Below, one piece after another: positions 57,476 to 64,000 of a DNA stretch of 64,000 nt. Under the pieces are notes generated by a model that saw only the letters and a list, made by a program, of their open reading frames with translations, did not search any database and was not told where the DNA came from. The DNA is from Verrucomicrobiota bacterium. GTDB taxonomy: Bacteria; Verrucomicrobiota; Verrucomicrobiia; Verrucomicrobiales; Verrucomicrobiaceae. The DNA lies in contig JANYCZ010000025.1 of the NCBI GenBank assembly GCA_025360015.1, positions 124,001-188,000 on the forward strand, written 5' to 3'. A program made the translations under genes and the position numbers. The first letter of the stretch is position 1, and each line of letters starts with the position of its first letter.

Positions 57476-59755
57476 TTAAACGAGACGTGCAAAGCCTTGT
57501 TGCGGTCCTTGTGTCGCTTCCAGAGGGGTGCTGGCGACGATGGCGAGAGATTCATCCAACGCAGCGAGCATCGCGGCCACCATCGCCTCGGTGTGGGACC
57601 AAGTCACATAAAGCTGGCTGGACATCATATAACCGCGCTGGAGCATGTGGCGGATCATGTGCTGCTTCGCCGCCGGATTGGCAAAGGCGAGTGAAGGTGC
57701 GCAGGACATGCCGCCCACTTTGAGCTGCAAGGAGGGATGGCGTGCGGCGACTTCACGCAGGCCTGACTGCAAGCGCTCGCCGAGCTGCCACACCTGCTGC
57801 TGCACGCCTTCGCGCTGCATTTTATGGATGCAGGCCAGCGAGGCGGCGGTGCCCACACCATCCGTCCAGTAGCTGCTGGAGATGAAGCTGTTGTTGGCCG
57901 CATCCATGACGTCGCTTTTGCCGACGAGGGCTGCGGCGGGGTAACCGTTGCTCATGGCCTTCGCATACACGGCGATGTCAGGCTCAATGCCAAGCCTGGG
58001 TGCAGCACCGGGAAAGCCGAAGCGCCAGCCGCTGGTGACTTCATCGAGCACGAAGGCGGCTCCGGCGGCGTGACAGGCGTCGATGACCTGCTGCAGGAAG
58101 CCATCGCGGGGGAATTCGGAACGCATGGGCTCCATGACCACGGCGGCCAGTTTGCCATCGAGCTTTTGCAGGGCGGCCTGGAACGAAGCGATGTCGTTGT
58201 AGCGGAAGGGCACGGCGGTGCCTGCCAGTTCGCGCGGCACACCGAGAGGCTGGAGACCGGGGAGGAGATGGCCGTCCAGCGCGGCATCATCGCCGAGATT
58301 TGCCGCCAGGTACCAGTCGCTCCAGCCATGGTAGCCGCAGAAGGCAATGCCGCTTTTGCCGGTGGCGGCGCGGGCGATGCGAACTGCGAGCCCTAGGGCC
58401 TCGCCGCCGCCGCGTGCGTAGCGCACTTTGCCTGCCCAGGGATGCAGATCCAGCAGCAGTTCCGCGAGTTTCACCTCATCCGGCGACACCAGCGTGGAGT
58501 AGCTGCCGAGATTCACGCGGCGCTTCACCGCTGCGTTTACTTCATCGTCGGCATGGCCGAGCAAGATGGCACCGACGCCTCCGGTGAAGTCGGTGAACCG
58601 CTGGTCATCGAGGTCCCAAATGTACGCGCCCTTGGCACGCGAGAAATACGACGGCCATGATTGCGGATCGAACAGATGGGCGCGCTTGGAGAGGAGGCCG
58701 GTGCCGCAGGAGATTTTCGTTTTCGCTTCTTCCCAGAGCTGTTTTCCGCTGCCAGCCGCAGGAGGATTGAGCAGGCGCTGGGCGTTCTCGCGGAAGATGT
58801 CGTCCAGATCGCATGGCGTCATGCCGGTGTCTTCGCAGGCCTCTCGTAGGCATAGCAAGGATTCGATGCCCACGGTGGTGTACTGGCCAAAAATCGTCAG
58901 CTTGTCACCGGTGATCTCCGGATGAATCCAGGTGAAGCCATCGCCCTGGGTGATGCAGGAGCCGCGCAGTTCGCTGACCATGTAATCGCTGCCCCACAGC
59001 ACGCGGCGTGGGCCAAGAATCTCAAGCGCGGCGCGGAAGGCACCGGCCTGCGTCACTGCGGAGGTGTCCACGACGACGTTGTCGAGATCGACGAGATGAT
59101 GGAGGCCCTCGCGGGCGTGGCGGTAGTTGAACGAGCGCGCCACGTGGGCCAGGACGAGTTTGCAGCGCGAGTAGCGTGTGCAAAGGCGGCGCAGAGCCGA
59201 AACATTGCGAAGGTCGGTGATGCCGTCTGCCAGCATGATGTGGAGCATCATGACGCCAGCATGGTCGTGGCAGATCTCCCACATCCATTCAGGAGCGAAG
59301 GATTCGATTTCGGCTTCCTTCGTATCTGGCACATCGGCGTAGAGCCGGTAGGGCTTGATGCCGACAAACACGCCCGTGCTCATCAGGCGGCGCACCTCGG
59401 CCGGATCATCCGTTGGCGCGGCGAGAACGAGCGCCCGTGAATTCGTGCTCACGTCCACCTGCGACTGCACCCACGCATTTTCGGCTGCACGATCATTGCC
59501 CGCGCTGGGGTAGCCAAAGAACAAGCCTTCCACCTGACGCCCCGGCATCCACAGGCGCATGGCCGTCTGAAATTCCTGCATGCCATAGCCACGATCTTCA
59601 TCCAGAAACACTGGGCGGTTCCCCTGCGCAAAATGTCGCGAGTGAAACAGGTGCGTGTGTACATCAAAGACCTTGTCTGGCACGAAGCCGTCAATCGCGC
59701 GATGCAGCAGCTTGCGATCCGTGTCGGTGAGTTCGGTGACGAGCTTGAGTGACAT
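57476..59755 (-). CDS. Fusion of amidohydrolase-2 and class-III aminotransferase
   Basis: Start at ATG 59753-59755 (MSLKLVTELTDTDRK); a longer frame to 59860 is not credited. The 759-residue product has two enzymes in one chain. Residues ~1-365 are an amidohydrolase-2 barrel: VFDVHTHLFHS (His33, His35), CHDHAGVMMLHIM, CKLVLAHVARSF and VLWGSDYMVSEL. Residues ~385-759 are a PLP-dependent class-III aminotransferase like glutamate-1-semialdehyde aminomutase: DFTGGVGAILLGH, RYARGGGEALGLAVRIAR, GYHGWSDWYL, AFVLDEVTSGWRFG and the PLP-lysine block YAKAMSNGYP (Lys near 598). The fusion implies direct transfer of a hydrolysis product to transamination. It sits 5 bp after the propeller-hydrolase gene and 11 bp before the second amidohydrolase. 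Confidence 0.92.
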   Translation of the reverse strand: MSLKLVTELTDTDRKLLHRAIDGFVPDKVFDVHTHLFHSRHFAQGNRPVFLDEDRGYGMQEFQTAMRLWMPGRQVEGLFFGYPSAGNDRAAENAWVQSQVDVSTNSRALVLAAPTDDPAEVRRLMSTGVFVGIKPYRLYADVPDTKEAEIESFAPEWMWEICHDHAGVMMLHIMLADGITDLRNVSALRRLCTRYSRCKLVLAHVARSFNYRHAREGLHHLVDLDNVVVDTSAVTQAGAFRAALEILGPRRVLWGSDYMVSELRGSCITQGDGFTWIHPEITGDKLTIFGQYTTVGIESLLCLREACEDTGMTPCDLDDIFRENAQRLLNPPAAGSGKQLWEEAKTKISCGTGLLSKRAHLFDPQSWPSYFSRAKGAYIWDLDDQRFTDFTGGVGAILLGHADDEVNAAVKRRVNLGSYSTLVSPDEVKLAELLLDLHPWAGKVRYARGGGEALGLAVRIARAATGKSGIAFCGYHGWSDWYLAANLGDDAALDGHLLPGLQPLGVPRELAGTAVPFRYNDIASFQAALQKLDGKLAAVVMEPMRSEFPRDGFLQQVIDACHAAGAAFVLDEVTSGWRFGFPGAAPRLGIEPDIAVYAKAMSNGYPAAALVGKSDVMDAANNSFISSSYWTDGVGTAASLACIHKMQREGVQQQVWQLGERLQSGLREVAARHPSLQLKVGGMSCAPSLAFANPAAKQHMIRHMLQRGYMMSSQLYVTWSHTEAMVAAMLAALDESLAIVASTPLEATQGPQQGFARLV

Positions 59756-59760
59756 GGGAA

Positions 59761-61272
59761 TCAGTCGTTGAGGTAGATGGCATAGACCTTGGCTGCGCTG
59801 CCTGCTGGGAAGTTCACGCGCAGTGCGATCTTTTTGCCAGAGGGCAGCGGCTTGGGCCATGGGATGAGTACGCGGACGCCATTGGTGGTTACTTTGGCTT
59901 CATAGCCGTCAAGGGGGTGGTCAAGAGGGTCAAGGAGTTGTGCCGTGAGTGGTGATTCAGGCGTGGTGCCTTCCACATTGAGTGCGATCTCTTTTGCGGT
60001 GAAGGGGCTGGTGATGAAGTGGCCTTCTTCCTCCGTGACCTTGCGCGAGAGCGAGCCGAAGCCATCGCGCCGGAGGGTGGCGAGGCCGATGTCCATGTTT
60101 TCCAGCACACCGCCTGTATCCCAGTGTGAATACCAGATCATGGTCTTGTCTCCCTCATTCACAAAGGCATGACCTTGCAGGATGGCGACGTCGTCCCACT
60201 CGCCCTCCTTGCCACGTGGGATGATTTTGAAGCCGGGTACGGGCTCGCGGAAATGCACGCCGTCGTTGCTCATGAGCAGGCCGAGATCGACGTGTACGCC
60301 GTAGTTCCAGCTCTTGTCTTTGGGCGGTGGCTGCTCGGCGTCCTGCCACATGCCGTGCAGGCCGACCATGACATTGCCGCGATTCCACAAGCCTGCGCCC
60401 ATGTGCATCTGCTGGCCTTTGACTGGAGGATTGGAAAGCTGGCCGGGGCGCGCATAGGCGAAGGCTTTGGCCTTGGACCACGAGATGAAATCGGGGGAGC
60501 GATAGGCGAGCATGTCGCGCCCAATGTCGCTGCCATCCGCGCGCCATGACCAGGGGCTGAGCAGTTGACCGGTGGCGTAGTAGAAGTCGCCGAAGCGGTA
60601 GAGGCCGCTGACTTCAAAACGCTCGCCGCCTGCATTTGCCGGACGGTCGCCGACACAGTGCCACGTCAAGCCGTCCGCACTGGTGGCGGTGACAAAAGAG
60701 CTCCAACGTTTTTCGTTGGGGCCGATTTTGCTGCGGCCGCCTTTGACCTCTTCGAATGGCATGTGAGCGATGTAGGCGCACTTGTATCGCTTCGCGGCAT
60801 CGGGTTCGTCGGGCTCATACAGCACGGAGAGGAAATCGTTCACCCGTGTCATTGAGTAGGGCTCGCCTGTGATCAGGCAGATGTTGTTCTTGGTGCTGCC
60901 ATTGAACTCCACGAGGCCCAGGTCCGGCTTGGTCCAGGTGACTCCGTCCTTGCTCTCTGCGTAGCACATTGGCCGCCACCAGCCGGGGGCCTGGCCTTTG
61001 ACAACCGCCGCCTCGTGCATGCCGAGGTACCACATGCGGAAAGTATCGCCTTGTTTGATCACCGTGCCGTAGAGGACTGCATGACCGTGGTCGGGTGCTC
61101 CTGGCGGCCCGCTGCGCAGCACCGGATTTCCCGGATGCTTCTGCGCTGCCTCCAAGGTCAGTTTCAGATTGTGCTGCCAGGCAATGTTGTGATCGTCGAA
61201 GGCGAAGAAGACCTGCTCGGTGGCGTGAAGATGGAGCGCGAGGGCAGAGAGGATGCAAAGGATGAACTTCAT
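59761..61272 (-). CDS. Exported five-bladed-propeller glycosidase-like protein
   Basis: A 503-residue exported protein (signal LCILSALALHLHATEQ). The propeller-like segments FRMWYLGMHEA, CYAESKDGVTWTKPDLGLV, RWSSFVTATSADGLTWH, FYYATGQLLSPW, MLAYRSPDFISWS, GLLMSNDGVHFREPVPG and TMIWYSHWDTGG, with repeated S-x-D-G-x-x-W/F, are those of GH43/GH32/GH68-like or DUF1961-like proteins. Catalytic acids cannot be assigned. The last ~100 residues are a beta-sandwich. As first gene of a tight minus-strand group (5-bp gap to the fusion gene) it may release the substrate from a larger glycan. Confidence 0.7.
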   Translation of the reverse strand: MKFILCILSALALHLHATEQVFFAFDDHNIAWQHNLKLTLEAAQKHPGNPVLRSGPPGAPDHGHAVLYGTVIKQGDTFRMWYLGMHEAAVVKGQAPGWWRPMCYAESKDGVTWTKPDLGLVEFNGSTKNNICLITGEPYSMTRVNDFLSVLYEPDEPDAAKRYKCAYIAHMPFEEVKGGRSKIGPNEKRWSSFVTATSADGLTWHCVGDRPANAGGERFEVSGLYRFGDFYYATGQLLSPWSWRADGSDIGRDMLAYRSPDFISWSKAKAFAYARPGQLSNPPVKGQQMHMGAGLWNRGNVMVGLHGMWQDAEQPPPKDKSWNYGVHVDLGLLMSNDGVHFREPVPGFKIIPRGKEGEWDDVAILQGHAFVNEGDKTMIWYSHWDTGGVLENMDIGLATLRRDGFGSLSRKVTEEEGHFITSPFTAKEIALNVEGTTPESPLTAQLLDPLDHPLDGYEAKVTTNGVRVLIPWPKPLPSGKKIALRVNFPAGSAAKVYAIYLND

Positions 61273-61345
61273 GGGTGAATTGTGAAGACGTGTCCTGGAG
61301 TTGCCAGTGTGAAGCGCTGGTCCGATGTACAGACCAGGGTGAAGA

Positions 61346-61427
61346 AAAGTACTGATGAGCTTTAGCTCGTTCTGGAACGCTCCGCAGACTCCAGAATCCG
61401 GAACGAGCTAAAGCTCATGAGTACTTT
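61346..61427. repeat. 27-bp inverted repeat with a nearby partial copy
   Basis: Left arm 61346-61372 and right arm 61401-61427 are inverted copies with one mismatch (core GAGCTTTAGCTCG / CGAGCTAAAGCTC), 28 bp apart. A third related word GAACGAGCTGAAGCTC follows at 61432. It fills the gap between two minus-strand genes and could end or attenuate transcription. Confidence 0.8.
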
Positions 61428-61456
61428 GCCGGAACGAGCTGAAGCTCTGGAGCACT

Positions 61457-63121
61457 TCAGTCCACCGTGAGATCCCCGAACAGGACGCACCAGTTCCATA
61501 AGGGATAGGCCTGGCCGGCGCGGGTACCGTAGCTGGCATCGGCGAAGTTGTGGATGGAGCGCTCAGGGTCGGAGTCGCGGAGATTGCCGTAGCTGAATGA
61601 GCGCTGGGCCACGATTTCCTGTCCGGCCACGAAAGGCACGTTGTTGCGGAGTTCGCGCGGATCGTAGCGCAAGACGGTGACGCCATTGTCCTCACTCGTT
61701 GCACGAATGGCCACGCGAGATGTTTGGCCTGAAATGCTGCTGACAAAGAAAGCACCCTCTGCAATCAGTGGCTTAAGCTGTTCGGCAAAGCTGCTCGTGA
61801 GGTGCATCTCTTCCGTCTGCTCCGGCCCGCTGCGAAGGGCGGCAACGGTGCCGAGCGCCAGTGCAAATGAATGACCGTAGCTCACGCGGCAGGTCTGGGC
61901 TGCCGGCAGCGGGTGGGCAAATCGGATACGCACCTGCGTGGAAGTGGCGATTTCGACCGCAGTGAGCGTGAGTAATGCTCCGGTGGTATCGCGCACGCGA
62001 AAACCTGCCAGGGAGGTGAAACCACCCTTCGTCGCGATTTCCTGCCGGGCGAGGAATGCGGTATCGAGCACGAGGGGCGGACGTGGCACGGTGAAGTCGA
62101 GTAGAATGCTGGCGCGATCTGCGGCAAGTTTGGCAGAGCGAGGGCGCAGGGGCTGCCAGTCTTCATGCTCATCAAGCACGCGGTGCATGACTTTGCCGAC
62201 CTGTTCGCCCCACCAGCGCTCGCCGTCGGCGGAAAGGTGGATGGGATCGCCATGACGGTCGGGCTTCGTGCGGCTGTTGATGGCGCTGGGCACGGCGTAG
62301 TGCGGCCCCACGAGGTAGATGTTCGCATCGGGATCGGCAGCCATGAGCTGCGCCTCGCCTGCGGGCCCGAGGGTCTGGTAGGTGAAGAGTGGCAGATCAC
62401 TGCGCTGCCCCGTGATGGCGCACAAGTCTGCCGACCACTGCTTGCGATAGGCCTTCAATTGATCGCGATACCATGCCATTCCTTGAGCGCCTGGCATCTC
62501 GGCATCCCAGCGCGTCGGCATGATGCCGCCCGTAGGGCCGCCATTGGCCTCTCCCTGCATCCAGTAGAGCGCGGCGATGCGAAAAGTGGAACCCAGCGCC
62601 TTTGCCTGCGCCACGGCGCGCCGTGCATCATCAAGACTGGTGCGGTAGTAGCCGCCGCCGTTCCTGCGCGACTCCGGCGTGCGTGCATCCGTCGAAATAT
62701 CCGCGATGGACAGCTCCTGAATCTGCCGGCCACCCTGCCCCGCGCAGGCCACGAGAAAACGTGAGGCCGCATTTGCCGCCTGTGACTTGTCATTGGCCAC
62801 GCGCGCCGCCTGCCAGTGGTCGGCCAGCCCATTCGCCACGGTCTCACCGAGGCCGCCATTTACCTGCGCCCGCAGCGGCACCGGCATGAACGACTCTGGC
62901 GCGCGCTGCTCAGGGACAGCCGGGTGGTCAGTCGGCAGCCAAGTTCTCACACCACGGGCGAAAGCGAGGCTGCCCCAGCCGCTGTCTGCGCTTGTCACGA
63001 CAGGGAGGGATTCTGAGCCATCGCACAAGGACTGGCCCATCAGCCAGATGCCGGAGATGGACGGCCTCGGCTCCGCCGCGAGTACATGAAGAGACAGCAG
63101 CAGAAAGAGAACAGCTCTCAT
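61457..63121 (-). CDS. Exported SGNH/SASA-type esterase
   Basis: A 554-residue protein with signal AVLFLLLSLHVLAAEPR. The sialate O-acetylesterase-like SGNH domain runs to about residue 330: GIWLMGQSLCDGSESLP (Ser in GQS), ACAGQGGRQIQEL, ALYWMQGEANGG (block III-like with Gln/Glu), and the catalytic Asp-x-x-His-like DPIHLSADGERWWGEQ. The C-terminal ~220 residues are beta-rich (YGHSFALALGTVAAL, NFADASYGTR). It should remove acetyl groups from a sugar outside the cytoplasm. Its ATG overlaps the stop of the upstream beta-helix gene (63118-63121), so they are co-translated. Confidence 0.88.
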   Translation of the reverse strand: MRAVLFLLLSLHVLAAEPRPSISGIWLMGQSLCDGSESLPVVTSADSGWGSLAFARGVRTWLPTDHPAVPEQRAPESFMPVPLRAQVNGGLGETVANGLADHWQAARVANDKSQAANAASRFLVACAGQGGRQIQELSIADISTDARTPESRRNGGGYYRTSLDDARRAVAQAKALGSTFRIAALYWMQGEANGGPTGGIMPTRWDAEMPGAQGMAWYRDQLKAYRKQWSADLCAITGQRSDLPLFTYQTLGPAGEAQLMAADPDANIYLVGPHYAVPSAINSRTKPDRHGDPIHLSADGERWWGEQVGKVMHRVLDEHEDWQPLRPRSAKLAADRASILLDFTVPRPPLVLDTAFLARQEIATKGGFTSLAGFRVRDTTGALLTLTAVEIATSTQVRIRFAHPLPAAQTCRVSYGHSFALALGTVAALRSGPEQTEEMHLTSSFAEQLKPLIAEGAFFVSSISGQTSRVAIRATSEDNGVTVLRYDPRELRNNVPFVAGQEIVAQRSFSYGNLRDSDPERSIHNFADASYGTRAGQAYPLWNWCVLFGDLTVD

Positions 63122-64000
63122 GGTTTGAAATCTTTGGGCATGAGTTTCATCAGCTCCTTCAGGTCAGCGCCATCGGCGTGGCCGCCTTCGGGAAAGGCCT
63201 TTCCATTGATGAGACAGCCGTCCCAAATGGCGCTGCCAGCGACTTTCACATCCATGCCTTCAAAGGTGCAGTGCCTGGCCTCCAGCACCGCCCGCAAAGC
63301 GACGCTGCCCATGCGTGGCTCTGCCACACGACGAATGAACACGTTTCGCATTTGCATCACGCATTCGCCCTTCGCTGTCCCAGTAATCGACAGTGGATGC
63401 TGCGCCGTCGAAATTACCAGGGCATTGGTGAGGGTGTAGCGTCCTTCATCGAGGAAGTAGAGATCGAAGCCGATGTTCTTCGCGAGGAAGATATTCTTAT
63501 AACTCGTCTGCGCCGTGCCGGTGTCGGTAATGCCGGTGCTGTTCCCAATGCTGACGAAACCATCCACGCGATACTGCGCGGACTCATGGGCGCTGATGCC
63601 ATCATCGCCGCACTCGATTGCCGCGATGTTTTCAAAAACGACATCGCGGCAGTCGCCATGGATGTTGAACCCGTCATTGTAAGGATGCGTGGCGGTGAGG
63701 TTCTTGATGACGAGGTGCGCATTTTCGCCACCAAACTGTACTCCGGCGCTGCGCACAGGAGCGCGTATGGCAGCATCAGCCAGTTTCTGCCCTGCTGGCA
63801 GTTTGAGATAGAAGCTGCCGTAGATCTGCTTTGATGGCGGCTTCTCACGTGAGGTATCTTTGACAAAAGTCCATTCACCGGGCTCGAGCACCTCAGGCTT
63901 TTTGAAGGGCGCGCTGCGGCCTTTGGACGTCCGCCCCATGTGATTCATCTGCCCGTTGCATAGAAAGAACCAGCGACCAATGATGGCGTCGTCATTGCGC
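63118..64000 (-). CDS. Right-handed beta-helix protein (pectate-lyase-like), 5' end outside window
   Basis: The frame is open to the last base of the window, so the N-terminus is missing; about 294 residues are visible. Repeated short strands with Asn/Gly turns show a parallel beta-helix: NAHLVIKNLTATHPYNDGF, NIHGDCRDVVFENIAAIEC, GDDGISAHESAQYRVDGF, NIFLAKNIGFDLYFLD, CTFEGMDVKVAGSAIWDG. The order NDGFNI ... GDDGIS resembles polygalacturonase/rhamnogalacturonase-type active sites where Asp residues lie on one face. It may cleave or bind a pectin-like or other acidic glycan. Coupled by ATGA to the esterase gene. Confidence 0.8.
   Translation of the reverse strand, partial: RNDDAIIGRWFFLCNGQMNHMGRTSKGRSAPFKKPEVLEPGEWTFVKDTSREKPPSKQIYGSFYLKLPAGQKLADAAIRAPVRSAGVQFGGENAHLVIKNLTATHPYNDGFNIHGDCRDVVFENIAAIECGDDGISAHESAQYRVDGFVSIGNSTGITDTGTAQTSYKNIFLAKNIGFDLYFLDEGRYTLTNALVISTAQHPLSITGTAKGECVMQMRNVFIRRVAEPRMGSVALRAVLEARHCTFEGMDVKVAGSAIWDGCLINGKAFPEGGHADGADLKELMKLMPKDFKP

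Overview
The window looks like a chromosomal segment of a Verrucomicrobiota bacterium (Verrucomicrobiae, Prosthecobacter-like is my best guess). The reasons are GC-rich coding sequence, several PSD/PSCyt-type proteins (DUF1549/DUF1553, DUF1587/1592/1588/1585, DUF1501) that are typical of the Planctomycetota-Verrucomicrobiota group, ThuA and DUF4159 proteins, beta-propeller dehydrogenases, bactofilins and many short palindromic repeats between (and inside) genes. No rRNA, tRNA, CRISPR array, integrase or transposase was recognised. Taxonomy is inference from gene content only.

Layout. 1-2.8 kb: end of a DUF1549/DUF1553 gene and a ThuA-like protein. 2.8-15 kb: a nearly complete type IV pilus/type II secretion-like machine: a secretin on the minus strand, divergent from a plus-strand operon with a pseudopilin carrying an adhesin-like C-terminus, one PilT-type ATPase, PilM/N/O/P-like proteins, two more pseudopilins, a GspK/PilX-like protein and a PilC/GspF platform protein. 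15-18 kb: two LPS-core-type glycosyltransferases and a beta-ketoacyl synthase. 18-20.7 kb: two bactofilins (one with zinc ribbons) and an L,D-transpeptidase. 21-24 kb: a zinc alcohol dehydrogenase, a GxxExxY protein framed by palindromic repeats, and an RlmI-like methyltransferase. 24.3-25.7 kb: a two-gene restriction-like pair (DUF4928-like plus DUF3883-like). 25.7-27.2 kb: a gene-poor stretch with a tandem duplication of truncated BlaI fragments plus repeats. 27-35 kb: DUF4159 protein, propeller dehydrogenase, pentaheme-motif cytochrome, DJ-1/PfpI protein, a frameshifted TIM-barrel isomerase, and murA. 35.4-37.5 kb: a BlaI repressor with its own operator and a BlaR1-like M56 protease fused to an ExbD-like domain. 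37.5-47.9 kb: PL10-like pectate lyase, DUF1549/DUF1553 plus DUF1501 pair, SDR, FKBP, and a large DUF1592-family protein. 47.9-64 kb: a catabolic-looking locus with two Gfo/Idh/MocA oxidoreductases, an HpcH/HpaI aldolase, two SDRs, a Kelch/NanM-like propeller, two paralogous ATC-hydrolase-like proteins, a sodium/solute symporter, two amidohydrolases (one fused to a class-III aminotransferase), a propeller glycosidase-like protein, an SGNH esterase and a beta-helix protein.

How the parts fit. The 48-64 kb genes suggest extracellular release of a decorated sugar (beta-helix, esterase, propeller hydrolase), import by the symporter, and stepwise oxidation, hydrolysis, transamination and aldol cleavage; the substrate is unknown. 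Inside this operon a HEPN/MNT gene pair sits exactly between two copies of a 22-bp direct repeat, and removing it restores overlapping reading frames of the two host genes. This is the clearest trace of a recent insertion in the window.
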